Shown: positions 30,487 to 39,724 of the stretch, in pieces | How the letters are laid out: the number at the start of each line of letters is the position of its first letter | How positions within the stretch are numbered: the stretch's first letter is position 1 | Source of the DNA: Nonomuraea aridisoli | GTDB taxonomy: Bacteria; Actinomycetota; Actinomycetes; Streptosporangiales; Streptosporangiaceae | Assembly (NCBI RefSeq): GCF_003236395.1 | Contig: NZ_POUD01000009.1 | Location: 16,175 to 80,174, forward strand | DNA length: 64,000 nucleotides | Reading direction: 5' to 3' | The notes under the pieces: generated by a model | What the model saw: the letters and a program-made list of their open reading frames with translations, nothing else | Database searches by the model: none | Told to the model about the DNA's origin: nothing | Made by a program: the position numbers and the translations under genes

Positions 30487-31777
30487 CCCCCGAGACCGGG
30501 AGATCCTCCGCCTGGCCGTCCCCGCGTTCGGGGCGCTCGTGGCCGAACCGCTCTTCCTGCTGGCCGACTACGCCATCGTGGGACACGGCCTCGGCACCAC
30601 GGCGGTGGGCGCCCTCGGGGTCGCGGGGGCGGTTCTGACCGCACTGGTGAACCTGTGCGTGTTCCTCGCGTACGGCACCACGGCGTCCGTGGCGCGGCAG
30701 AGCGGGGCCGGCAACCACGACCGCGCCATGCGCAGCGGTGTGGACGGCGTGTGGCTCGCGCTCGGCATCGGTGTCGTGCTCATCGCCGTGTTCTGGCCGC
30801 TGGCTCCGCCCCTCGTGGAGCTGTTCGGCGCGAACCCGGGGCAGAGCGAGCAGGCGGTGACGTACCTGCGGATCAGCCTGCTCGGCACGCCCGGGATGCT
30901 GGTCGTGCTGGCCGGGACCGGGGTGCTGCGGGGGCTGCAGGACACGGTGACGCCGCTGGTGGTGGCCGTGGGGTCGTTCGCGCTGAACGCCGCGCTGAAC
31001 GCGTGGTTCGTGCTCGGGCTCGACTGGGGGATCGCCGGGTCCGCGTGGGGCACCGTGCTGGCGCAGACGCTCGGCGCCGCCGTCTACGTCGTCGTGGTGG
31101 TGCGCGGCGCGCGGCGGCTCGGCACGCCGCTCACCCCTGACCTGGGCGGCATCCGGCAGGCGGGCACGGCCGGGTTCGCGCTGTTCATCCGTACGGTGTG
31201 CCTGCGGGTCGTGCTGGTGGCGGCCACCGTCATCGCCACCCGGATGGGTGAGGCCGAACTGGCCGCGTACGCCATCGCGACCCAGGTGTGGACGCTGCTC
31301 GCCTTCGCCCTGGACGCCATCGCCATCGCCGGGCAGGCCATCACCGGGCGATCACTCGGAGCCGGGGACGTCGCCGCCACCCGGGCCGCGACGAGACGCA
31401 TGGTGCAGTGGGGCGTCTGGTCGGGGGCGGTGCTCGGGCTGCTGGTGCTCGCGGCGCGACCCCTGCTGCCGCCGCTCTTCGACGCCGATCCGCACGTCGC
31501 CGAGCTGCTGCTGGCGGTGTTGTGGCCGGTGGCGTTGTTCCAGCCGGTGTGCGGGGTGGTGTTCGTGCTGGACGGGGTGCTGATCGGTGCCGGTGATCAG
31601 CGGTACCTGGCGTGGGCGGGGGTGTGGACGACACTGGCGTACCTGCCGGCGGCGCTCGCGGCGTCGGGGTTCGGGGTGGTGGCCCTCTGGTGTGCGCTCG
31701 GCGTGTGGATGGTGGCCCGCCTGATCACCCTGGTACGCCGCGCCGCCGGCACCGCATGGCTGGTGACGGGCGCCTAG
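30476..31777 (+). CDS. MATE-family efflux transporter (DinF-like)
   Basis: A 433-residue membrane protein with twelve hydrophobic segments and the MATE two-half repeat (both halves contain AxxGQ/G-type helices; GILRLAVPAFGALVAEPLFLL-like start at residue 5 and FALDAIAIAGQAITGRSLGAG in the second half). MATE proteins export drugs or metabolites in exchange for protons or sodium. The DinF-like branch beside dnaB is conserved in the same place in Streptomyces, as I recall. The start ATG 30476 lies inside a perfect inverted repeat and lacks a ribosome site. Substrate unknown. Confidence 0.9.
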   Translation: MPITPRDREILRLAVPAFGALVAEPLFLLADYAIVGHGLGTTAVGALGVAGAVLTALVNLCVFLAYGTTASVARQSGAGNHDRAMRSGVDGVWLALGIGVVLIAVFWPLAPPLVELFGANPGQSEQAVTYLRISLLGTPGMLVVLAGTGVLRGLQDTVTPLVVAVGSFALNAALNAWFVLGLDWGIAGSAWGTVLAQTLGAAVYVVVVVRGARRLGTPLTPDLGGIRQAGTAGFALFIRTVCLRVVLVAATVIATRMGEAELAAYAIATQVWTLLAFALDAIAIAGQAITGRSLGAGDVAATRAATRRMVQWGVWSGAVLGLLVLAARPLLPPLFDADPHVAELLLAVLWPVALFQPVCGVVFVLDGVLIGAGDQRYLAWAGVWTTLAYLPAALAASGFGVVALWCALGVWMVARLITLVRRAAGTAWLVTGA

Positions 31778-32182
31778 ACCACGACCCCCGCCGCTGAACG
31801 CGGGTGACCCTATATATAGGTGCACGAGACATACAGGTCCACGAGTCGGCGCGCACGGGCGCTCCCGGCTCGCTGGAGCGAACGCCCTGATCCCCCACAA
31901 CGCTTCGCGACACTCCACCCAGAAGTACGAGGTGCGGCGTAGGGCCCGCCGGCATCCGCTGGCCCCCGCAAGCGCGACAGCGCCCCCACCCGCAGGCCAC
32001 TGGACGTATGCGACGAGAAGAACACCCCTGCAGTCGGCCGTCTCACGGAGGTGGGCCACTGGAGGCGCGGCGTTGCCGTGGCCTGCGGTGGCGTGCTGAA
32101 CGCACGTCAATGTAATCGTCTTGTGCTTGCTGTTGTAACAGTGGTGGGGGATTGTGAACGAGTTCCCTGAGCGGGGTGTTCC
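31778..32182. other. 405-base region without a supported gene
   Basis: After the MATE stop there is a short GC hairpin (CCCGC 31787-31791 with GCGGG 31800-31804), then the perfect palindrome CCTATATATAGG (31809-31820), very AT-rich for this genome. The rest has mixed codon-like composition in the minus direction but no convincing start or ribosome site, and may be a decayed gene. The promoter of the permease should lie near its 3' end. Confidence 0.45.
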
Positions 32183-33657
32183 GTGTCCACAATTCTGCGA
32201 CGACTGCCGCCTTCCGAGGCGACCGGGCTGCGTACCGGCGCCCGGCACAGCCTGGCCGAGGTCTACCGCCCGGCCGACCTGATCGTGCTCGGGCTCGGCG
32301 TGATGATCGGCGCGGGCATCTTCAGCATCGCCGGTCAGCAGGCGGCTACCACGGCCGGGCCCGGCGTCATCCTGTCCTTCATGATCGCGGGCATCGCGTG
32401 CCTGCTGGCCTGCCTCTGCTACGCCGAGCTGTCGTCCACCATGCCGACCTCCGGCAGCGCCTACACCTTCACGTACGTCATCTTCGGCGAGGTGTGGGCG
32501 TGGATCATCGGCTGGGCGCTGATCCTGGAGCTGCAGTTCGCCGCCGCCGTCGTGGCCAGGGCCTGGGGCGGCATCGCGGTCGGCGCGATCGAGAACTTCG
32601 GTGTCCAGGTGCCGCAGAAGGAACTCGTCCAGGACGCGCTCGTCTTCCTGATCCTGGTGGTGCTCACGGGCACCGTCGCGCTCGGCGCGCGGATCGGCCT
32701 GCGCGCGCTGTGGATCATGGTGTCGGCCAAGCTGCTGGCCATCGGCGCGGTCATCGTGGTCGGCCTGCCGCACATCGACGTGGCGAACTTCGGCGAGTTC
32801 TACGTGCCGCCGAAGACACTGGACACCGCGCCGGCGACGGTGCTGGAGATCCTCGTCGGTCAGGGCCAGGCGTTCGGCTGGTTCGGCATCTTCGCGGCGG
32901 CCTCGGCCATCGCGTTCGCGTACATCGGGTTCGACATCGTGGCCACCGCCGCAGAGGAGACCACGAACGCGCCCAGGGCCGTGCCGAAGGGCATGATCCG
33001 CAGCCTGGTCGTCGCCACGGTCATCTACATCGCGGTGGCGCTGGTCATGGTCGGCATGGTCTCGTACACGCAGATCTCCGAGGACGCGCCGCTGGCCAGC
33101 GCGTTCCGTGCGGTCGGCGTCGGGTGGATGGTGCACGTCATCGACGCGGGAGCGGTGCTGGGGCTGTCCACGGTGATCCTGGTGCTGATCGTCGGGCAGA
33201 CGCGGGTGCTGTTCTCGATGGCGCGCGACGGGCTCATCCCGCGCGGCCTGGCGTCGGTGAGCCGCCGCTACCACACGCCCACGCGGGTGACGCTGGTGAT
33301 CGGGCTGGTGGCGATCCTGCTGGCGGAGTTCGTGCCGGTGCTCACCATGCAGGAGCTGGTGGTCATCGGGACGCTGTTCGCGTTCGCGTTCGTGGCCGCC
33401 GGGGTGATCGTGATGCGACGGCGCATGCCGCACCTGGAGCGCGGGTTCCGGGTGCCGTTCTCGCCGCTGCTGCCCGCGTTGTCGCTGGTCGCCACACTCT
33501 GGCTGATGGTCAACCTGCGCGTGCTGACCTGGGCGTGGTTCATCCTGTGGATGGCCTTCGGCCTCGGCGTCTACCTCGTGTACGGCCGCCGCAACAGCAT
33601 CCTCGCCCGCCCACGCGCCCCCGAGTGGCAGCCCGCCGCCGGCGGCCGGCACCGGCG

Positions 33658-33661
<4 letters not shown>
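32183..33661 (+). CDS. APC-family amino acid permease
   Basis: A 492-residue transporter with about 12 membrane helices. The first helix carries the APC signature LGLGVMIGAGIFSIAGQQAA, where the GxG unwinding forms the substrate site. The sixth-helix region FAYIGFDIVATAAEETTNAP is the usual APC motif of cationic amino acid transporter-like permeases. It probably imports amino acids or amines with protons. The GTG start follows GGGGTGTTCC, a weak ribosome site. Its TAG stop shares the palindrome CTAG with the stop of the convergent ABC transporter gene. Confidence 0.9.
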
Positions 33662-34397
<736 letters not shown>

Positions 34398-34401
<4 letters not shown>

Positions 34402-35237
34402 GCGCCACGCCTCCTGCGCGTACGGGCGGCCAGATGGTCGGTGAACCGGGCCATGGGGATGGTGAGCAGAATGAACAGCAGCGCCGCGACGAGGTACGGC
34501 GTGTAGTTGAACGTGCTGGCGGCGTGGATCTGCGCCTGCCGCAACGCCTCCAGCGGCCCGATGGTGGCGACCAGCGCGGTGTCCTTCTGCAGCGAGACGA
34601 AGTCGTTGAGCAGCGGCGGCACGACCCTGCGGGTGGCCTGCGGCAGCACCACGAAGCGCATGGTCCTGGCGTGGCTGAGCCCGAGTGAGCGCGCCGCGGC
34701 GACCTGGCTCGGGTGGATCGACTCGATGCCGGAACGGAACACCTCCGCCACGTACGCGCCGTAGGAGAGCGTCAGGGCGATGATGCCCAGGGTCGCCAGA
34801 TCGGTCGGGATGCCCTGCAGCCGCAGCGCGGGCAGCCCGAACCCGATCAGGTAGATCACCAGGATCGTCGGCACCCCGCGGAAGACGTCGGTGTAGAGCG
34901 TGGCGAGCGCCCGGATCGGGAAGAACGCCGGCGTCTTGATGCCCCTGGCCAGCGCCACCAGCAGGCCGACGACGAGGATCAGCGGCTCGGCGATCAGGAA
35001 GATCTTGATGTTGAGCAGGAACCCGCTCAGCACGTCGGGCAGCGCCTTGACGAACTGCTCACCGTCGAAGAACGTCTCCCGCACCCGCGGCCAGCCCGGC
35101 GACTGCGTGACCACCCACACGACCAGGACGATGAAGACCACCGTCGAGACCGTCGCGATCGAGGCCGAGCGCCGGGCGTGCGCCCTGCGGAAACGCTCGC
35201 GCTCGGCCTGCCGCTCCGACTTGACCCATTCACTCAT
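34398..35237 (-). CDS. Polar amino acid ABC transporter, permease (HisM/GlnP-like)
   Basis: A 279-residue membrane protein. A basic cytosolic N-terminus is followed by one helix (STVVFIVLVVWVVTQSPGW), a ~30-residue external segment, and the conserved amino-acid permease core: VDVFRGVPTILVIYLIGFGLP-type first helices, then the EAA loop AAARSLGLSHARTMRFVVLPQA that docks on the ATPase. Only one permease gene is present, so it would act as a homodimer. It starts eight bases after the binding-protein stop. Confidence 0.93.
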
Positions 35238-35244
35238 GCTCGGG

Positions 35245-36111
35245 TCACTGCAGCTCGGGCGCGCCCGCCGCCGAGCCGAGCCATTCCTGCTCGATCTTGG
35301 CCAGCTCGCCCTTCGACTTCAGCGCGTCCACGGCCTTGTCGACGCACGGCTTGAGCGGGCTGCCCTTCTCCATGACCAGCCCGAACTCCTCCGGCGTGCC
35401 GCCCGTCGAGCTGAACTGACCGACGATCTTGGAGTTCTCGACCTGGGCGGCGGTGACGTAGAACGCCGTCGGCAGGTCGACGACCAGCGCGTCCACCTGC
35501 TCGTTCTTCAGCGCGTTGACCGCGTCGATCTGCTCGTTGTAGACGTTGGGCTCGTTGGCGGGCTGGATGACGTTCTTGACCGCGTCGAGCGAGGTCGTGC
35601 CGACCTGAACGCCGATCTTGGCGTCCTTCAGCGCGGCCAGCGACGTCGCCCCGGCGAACTCGCTCCCCTCGACCGCGACGATCGCCTGCTTGACGGTGTA
35701 ATAGCCCTTGCTGAAGTCGACCGCCTTCGCGCGGTCGGGGGTGATCGACACCTGGTTGATGTCGAAGTCGAACTGCTTCTCCCCCGGTGCGAACGCGGAG
35801 TCGAACTTCACCGTGTTCCACTGCACCTCGGTGCGGTCGAAGCCGAGCTCGCCCGCCACCGCGAACGCGACCGCGCTCTCGAACCCCTGGCCGTTGCTCG
35901 GGTCGTCCTCCTTGAACCACGGTTCGTAGGCGGGCTTGTCGGTGCCGATGGTCAGCTTGCCCGCGTTGACCAGCTGGAGCTGGTCTTTCGTGCACGCGGT
36001 GGACGACGTGGGGGCCGCCGCGGCGGTGGTGGCCGGGTCGTCGACCGGTGCGCAGCCCACGACCGCCACGGCCAGGGCTCCGGTCGCGAGCAGCATCGAG
36101 GGACGGGCCAT
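35245..36111 (-). CDS. Polar amino acid ABC transporter, substrate-binding lipoprotein
   Basis: A 288-residue binding protein and first gene of the transporter operon. A lipoprotein signal peptide (LLATGALAVAVVGC) places the lipidated Cys near residue 20. The mature part has the SBP_bac_3 fold: LTIGTDKPAYEPWFKED, then FDINQVSITPDRAKAVDFSKGY and KIGVQVGTTSLDAVK. Four such segments match glutamate/cystine-type binders. ATG 36111 is preferred for its GGAGG ribosome site; an upstream ATG at 36153 would push the signal peptide inward. The exact amino acid is not predictable. Confidence 0.92.
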   Translation of the reverse strand: MARPSMLLATGALAVAVVGCAPVDDPATTAAAAPTSSTACTKDQLQLVNAGKLTIGTDKPAYEPWFKEDDPSNGQGFESAVAFAVAGELGFDRTEVQWNTVKFDSAFAPGEKQFDFDINQVSITPDRAKAVDFSKGYYTVKQAIVAVEGSEFAGATSLAALKDAKIGVQVGTTSLDAVKNVIQPANEPNVYNEQIDAVNALKNEQVDALVVDLPTAFYVTAAQVENSKIVGQFSSTGGTPEEFGLVMEKGSPLKPCVDKAVDALKSKGELAKIEQEWLGSAAGAPELQ

Positions 36112-36417
36112 GGCCTTGCCTCCAGGGGGAACGCGCGAAAGAACGAAGCGCATTCTACGCCGCCCTCATTGCGGTTCCATGTCCGCGGTACCCGCGCTGT
36201 CCTGGGCATCTGAGACGGACGCTCGGGACATCGGTGGTGCCCGACGTGCCACGGAGGCCGGCCCACGTGGGCTCGCGTGACGGCGGTCAGCCGGTGAAGG
36301 GTCAGCGGCCGTTTCCCTGGAAGGTCATCAGCCGAAGTACGGGGGGTGGCCGACGGGGCAAGGCGTAAGGAAGGAAAAAGGCCCCGCTCCGAACGGAGGG
36401 GGCCTGATTCACGGAGA
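36112..36417. other. Intergenic region between ABC transporter and rplI
   Basis: About 306 bases holding the rplI-operon terminator at its right end and, by position, the promoter of the transporter operon. I see no open reading frame with a good ribosome site here and no recognised riboswitch. Confidence 0.5.
36371..36405 (-). terminator. Intrinsic terminator of the rpsF-ssb-rpsR-rplI operon
   Basis: Arms AGGCCCC (36379-36385) and GGGGCCT (36399-36405), with further inner pairing CTCC/GGAG around a GAAC loop. On the minus strand the hairpin is followed by TTTTTCC, a genuine U-tract. It lies 13 bases after the rplI stop. Confidence 0.85.
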
Positions 36418-36864
36418 TCAGCCGGCGACGACCTCGACGTCCACGGAGGCGGAAACCTCGGGGTGGAGCTTCACGGTGACCCGGTGGGAGCCGACGCTCT
36501 TGATCGGGTTGACGATCTCGATGCGGCGGCGGTCGAGCTGCGGACCGCCGGCGGCCTTGACGGCCTCGGCGATGTCGCCCGTGGTGATCGAGCCGAACAG
36601 ACGGCCGGACTCACCCGCGCGGGTGGTCAGGCGGACGCGCAGCGCGCCGAGCTGGCCGGCGACCTCCTTGGCGGTGCCGAGGTCGCGGATCTCGCGGGCG
36701 TCGCGCGCCTTGCGGATGGTCTCGATCTGCTTCTCGGCGCCCCGCGTCCAGCGCATGGCGTAGCCGCGCGGGATGAGGTAGTTACGGCCGTAGCCGTCCT
36801 TGACCTCGACGATGTCGCCAGGGGTGCCGAGGCCGGAGACCTCGTTGGTGAGGATGAGCTTCAT
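36418..36864 (-). CDS. rplI: 50S ribosomal protein L9
   Basis: A 148-residue ribosomal protein that binds 23S rRNA with its N-terminal domain and extends a second domain by a long helix. The N-terminal signature [32 protein letters not shown] is clear in its pieces ([20 protein letters not shown] is diagnostic). The connecting helix is at about 40-75. The C-terminal domain has [15 protein letters not shown]. Last gene of the rpsF-ssb-rpsR-rplI operon, followed by a strong terminator. Confidence 0.97.
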   Translation of the reverse strand: MKLILTNEVSGLGTPGDIVEVKDGYGRNYLIPRGYAMRWTRGAEKQIETIRKARDAREIRDLGTAKEVAGQLGALRVRLTTRAGESGRLFGSITTGDIAEAVKAAGGPQLDRRRIEIVNPIKSVGSHRVTVKLHPEVSASVDVEVVAG

Positions 36865-36878
36865 GTCGCAAGGCCTCC

Positions 36879-37115
36879 TTAGCGCGCGGTGCTCGTGTAG
36901 GGCAGCAGGGCCACCTCACGGGCGTTCTTGATCGCGGTCGCCACGTCGCGCTGGTGCTGGGTGCAGTTGCCCGTCACCCGGCGCGCACGGATCTTGCCGC
37001 GGTCGGAGATGAACTTCCGCAGCAGGGCCGTGTCCTTGTAGTCGACGTAGGAGATCTTGTCGTGGCAGAACAGGCAAACCTTCTTCTTGGGCTTGCGCAG
37101 TGCCGGCTTTGCCAT
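36879..37115 (-). CDS. rpsR: 30S ribosomal protein S18, zinc-binding form
   Basis: A 78-residue S18, partner of S6 on the small subunit platform. The body [19 protein letters not shown] is the standard S18 core. The N-terminus carries CLFCHD and a later NCTQHQ, giving the Cys-x2-Cys plus Cys/His set of the zinc-containing (C+) form. Actinomycetes often hold a second, cysteine-free copy for zinc starvation; none is in this window. It lies between ssb and rplI in the usual order. Confidence 0.97.
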   Translation of the reverse strand: MAKPALRKPKKKVCLFCHDKISYVDYKDTALLRKFISDRGKIRARRVTGNCTQHQRDVATAIKNAREVALLPYTSTAR

Positions 37116-37178
37116 CGTGGTGCTCCTTTCAGAGCCCCGCCGTCAGAGCGGGAATGGACTCGGGCTTGTGGACTGGAT

Positions 37179-37730
37179 TTAGAAAGGCGGTTCGTCGCTG
37201 AAGTCGCCACCGCCGCCGCCGAAGCCGCCGCCCTGCTGGCCGCCGCCGCCGTAGCCGCCGCCACCGCCACCCTGGAAGCCGCCGCCCTGGGGCGGGGCCG
37301 GGGACGCGGACGCCCACGGGTCGTCGGCCGGGCCGCCGAAGCCGCCACCGCCGCCACCCTGACGGGAGGTGCGGTTGACCTTGGCGGTCGCGTTGCGCAG
37401 GGACGGGCCGACCTCGTCGACCTCGACCTCGTAGACCGTGCGCTTCTCGCCTTCCTTGGTCTCGTAAGACCGCTGCTTGAGCCGCCCCTGCACGATGACC
37501 CTCATGCCGCGCTGGAGGCTCTCGGCGGTGTTCTCCGCCGCCTGCCGCCAGACGTTGCAGGTCAGGAAGAGGCTCTCGCCGTCTTTCCACTCGTTGGTCT
37601 GGCGATCCATGAATCGCGGAGTGGATGCGATGCGGAACCGAGCCACCGCTTGCCCCGTCGGGGTGAAGCGCAGCTCAGGGTCGTCGACCAGGTTGCCGAC
37701 GATGGTGATTACGGTGTCGCCTGCTGCCAT
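37179..37730 (-). CDS. ssb: Single-stranded DNA-binding protein
   Basis: A 183-residue SSB. The OB fold occupies about residues 1-115 ([20 protein letters not shown] at the start, [20 protein letters not shown] in the middle). A Gly-rich flexible tail follows, with [14 protein letters not shown] runs, ending in the acidic tip DFSDEPPF that recruits partner proteins. It coats single-stranded DNA at forks and repair sites. It sits between rpsF and rpsR, the standard bacterial arrangement. Confidence 0.97.
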   Translation of the reverse strand: MAAGDTVITIVGNLVDDPELRFTPTGQAVARFRIASTPRFMDRQTNEWKDGESLFLTCNVWRQAAENTAESLQRGMRVIVQGRLKQRSYETKEGEKRTVYEVEVDEVGPSLRNATAKVNRTSRQGGGGGGFGGPADDPWASASPAPPQGGGFQGGGGGGYGGGGQQGGGFGGGGGDFSDEPPF

Positions 37731-37808
37731 GGCTTGCGCTCGCCTTCCTGCACGCCTTCGCTTGGGTTACGGCTCAGAGTACGGGGCTCCTCCGACAAAA
37801 GCCGGAGG

Positions 37809-38099
37809 TTAGTGCACGTCCGGACGGAGGACCTTGGTGCGCAGAATGCCCTCGTTGAGGTTGAGCTGCCGGTCGAGCTCCTTGACCGTGGCCGGCTGGG
37901 CGGACAGGTCGATGACGGCGTAGATGCCCTCGGACTTCTTGTCGATGTCGTAGGCGAGACGGCGACGGCCCCAGACGTCGACCTTCTCCACGGTGCCGCC
38001 GTCGTTGCGGACGACGGTGAGGAACTGGTCGAGGGACGGCGCGACAGTGCGCTCATCGAGCGAAGGGTCCAGAATGACCATTACTTCGTAACGACGCAT
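37809..38099 (-). CDS. rpsF: 30S ribosomal protein S6
   Basis: A 96-residue S6 that pairs with S18. It starts [19 protein letters not shown] and contains [20 protein letters not shown], both diagnostic. It is the first gene of the rpsF-ssb-rpsR-rplI operon. The ~190-base leader to the divergent membrane protein gene should contain the operon promoter. I could not identify an S6:S18-binding autoregulatory RNA with confidence. Confidence 0.97.
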   Translation of the reverse strand: MRRYEVMVILDPSLDERTVAPSLDQFLTVVRNDGGTVEKVDVWGRRRLAYDIDKKSEGIYAVIDLSAQPATVKELDRQLNLNEGILRTKVLRPDVH

Positions 38100-38292
38100 G
38101 CGGGACTCCAACCTCCTCTGGACTCTTGCGGTCACGACACTCTGCCGTGACAGGAGGACGCTGACGTCTGAGCCCGGGCGGCCCCTTTCGGCATCCCGGG
38201 ATGACGGATCACCCATCACAACGCAGCGCTGCCCAGGTTACCAGCCGCCAGTACCTGGGCAGGCCCATTAGAAGACCAAGGGGGTGGTGGTA

Positions 38293-38607
38293 GTGCCACA
38301 TGTTGTCCAGCCCTCCGAAAGGGGGCGGTTCAGGCTCACGCTCAATCCCGACGGGCGTGCGCACCCCATCGAGAACGGCTTCGCCGTGGCGACGATCGTC
38401 TGCGGCATCGTGGCCTTCGTGTCGACGTTCTGGCCCGCGGCTCACGTGATCTCGTCGTGGTTCGGCGCGCTCGGCTTCGGGATGGGGCTCTACTCCCAGT
38501 ACATCTCGGCGACCACACCGCAGCGCGCGCTCAACGTGGTCGGGCTGGTGGGGTCGTTCGTGGGAGCCGCGCTCGGCATCGTCCACGGCGGTTTCCTCCC
38601 GCACTGA
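38293..38607 (+). CDS. Small integral membrane protein, function unknown
   Basis: A 104-residue protein with three or four hydrophobic segments (FAVATIVCGIVAFVSTFWP, SWFGALGFGMGLYSQYISA, ALNVVGLVGSFVGAALGIVHGG) after a basic N-terminal stretch. Proteins like this stand next to rpsF in many actinomycetes and have no assigned role. GTG 38293 is chosen for the AAGGGGG site nine bases before it; GTG codons at 38284 and 38287 are alternatives. It is divergent from the rpsF operon. Confidence 0.75.
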   Translation: MPHVVQPSERGRFRLTLNPDGRAHPIENGFAVATIVCGIVAFVSTFWPAAHVISSWFGALGFGMGLYSQYISATTPQRALNVVGLVGSFVGAALGIVHGGFLPH

Positions 38608-38619
38608 CCCCCCGCGGCT

Positions 38620-38644
38620 AACGGCCCCGCCCACCGGGGCCGTT
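38620..38644. terminator. Bidirectional hairpin terminator
   Basis: Perfect 10-base arms AACGGCCCCG (38620-38629) and CGGGGCCGTT (38635-38644) with a five-base loop, placed between two convergent small membrane protein genes. No U-tract follows on the plus strand. Confidence 0.8.
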
Positions 38645-38656
38645 GCGATGTGCGGC

Positions 38657-38833
38657 TCACCCGATGTTCAGGTCGATGCCGAGCAGGACCAGGAACCACA
38701 GGAAGACGGCGAGCAGCGCCTCGGCGAGATCCCGCAGCAGGGCCGGGGTGATGTAGTCGTACACCCAGGCCACGTAGATCCCGATCACCACGTACACCAA
38801 TAAGATCAACGCGCGTAAGCGCCAGCGTGACAT
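38657..38833 (-). CDS. 58-residue membrane protein
   Basis: A very small gene: MSRWRLRALILLVYVVIGIY begins a basic N-terminus and first helix, then VYDYITPALLRDLAEALLAV, and a second helix VFLWFLVLLGIDLNIG to the end. GAGGAG seven bases before the ATG supports real translation. Two membrane helices with a short Tyr/Asp loop; no known domain. It is bounded by the hairpin terminator on one side and divergent from endonuclease IV on the other. Function unknown. Confidence 0.7.
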   Translation of the reverse strand: MSRWRLRALILLVYVVIGIYVAWVYDYITPALLRDLAEALLAVFLWFLVLLGIDLNIG

Positions 38834-38917
38834 GTCGTTTCTCCTCGGATCTCCTCGCACAGGGGGCGGTTGGCGACTGCCCCGAGCGGTGCCCGCGAAA
38901 CGGATAAGCTCGATGAC

Positions 38918-39661
38918 ATGCTGCGCATCGGAGCCCATGTCGACCAGGACGACCCCGCCGCCCACGCCGCGGCCGTCGGCGCCGAGGTGGCGCAGTTCTT
39001 CCTCGGCGACCCGCAGGGATACGACAAGCCCGTGCTGCCCGCCAAGCCGGTCGAGGGCGTCGACGTCTACATCCACGCCCCCTACCTGATCAACGTGGCG
39101 ACCACCAACAACCGCATCCGCATCCCCAGCCGCAAGCTGCTGGAGCAGCACCTGAAGGCGGCGGCCGGGCTGGGTGCGAAGGGCCTGGTCGTGCACGGCG
39201 GCCACGTCAACAAGAACGACGACCCGCAGGTCGGGTTCGACAACTGGCGCAAGGTGTTCGAGCGCATGGAGTGCCCCATCCCCGTGCTGATCGAGAACAC
39301 CGCGGGCGGCGGCAACGCGATGGCCCGCAAACTGGAGCGCATCGCCCGCCTGTGGGACGCGCTCGACGGCTTCGACGTGGGCTTCTGCCTCGACACCTGC
39401 CACGCCCACGCCGGCGGCGAGGAGCTGGTCGACCTGGTGGAGCGGGTCAAGGCCATCACCGGCCGGATCGACCTCGTCCACTGCAACGACTCGCGCGACG
39501 CGTTCGACTCCGGCGCCGACCGCCACGCCAACCTGGGCAAGGGGACGATCGACTCCGAGCTGATCCTCGCGGTCTGCCGGGCGGCCGGGGCGCCGATCGT
39601 GGTGGAGACGCCGGCCGAGGGCCAGGCCGACGACATCGCCTTTCTGCGGAAGAACCTCTAG
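38918..39661 (+). CDS. nfo: Deoxyribonuclease IV (apurinic/apyrimidinic endonuclease)
   Basis: A 247-residue TIM-barrel endonuclease that cuts DNA beside abasic sites in base-excision repair. Metal-site motifs of the AP endonuclease 2 family are visible: HAPYLINVA, VVHGGHVNKN, VLIENTAGGGNAMARK, FCLDTCHAHAGG and VHCNDSRDAFDSGADRHANLG. It is somewhat shorter than E. coli Nfo (~285). ATG 38918 starts exactly at the family N-terminus (MLRIGAHV). A GGATAAG sequence about ten bases upstream may be a -10, implying a leaderless messenger. Confidence 0.93.
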   Translation: MLRIGAHVDQDDPAAHAAAVGAEVAQFFLGDPQGYDKPVLPAKPVEGVDVYIHAPYLINVATTNNRIRIPSRKLLEQHLKAAAGLGAKGLVVHGGHVNKNDDPQVGFDNWRKVFERMECPIPVLIENTAGGGNAMARKLERIARLWDALDGFDVGFCLDTCHAHAGGEELVDLVERVKAITGRIDLVHCNDSRDAFDSGADRHANLGKGTIDSELILAVCRAAGAPIVVETPAEGQADDIAFLRKNL

Positions 39662-39668
39662 CGTTTAC

Positions 39669-39687
39669 ACACAGGCTGTGGATAACT
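39669..39687 (+). promoter_or_regulatory. Isolated DnaA box, copy of an element upstream of dnaB
   Basis: TGTGGATAA at 39677-39685 is a perfect complement of TTATCCACA. The surrounding 19 bases (ACACAGGCT at the left, AACT at the right) repeat the sequence at 30351-30369 with one mismatch. It lies between the nfo stop and the end of the convergent glycosyltransferase gene. Confidence 0.6.
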
Positions 39688-39724
39688 TCCTTGGATTACC
39701 GAGAAACAAAAGCGGGTATAGAGA

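Noticed and set aside
38870..38917. An upstream start for endonuclease IV
   Set aside because: The added residues do not fit the family N-terminus, and the ATG at 38918 begins exactly at MLRIGAHV.
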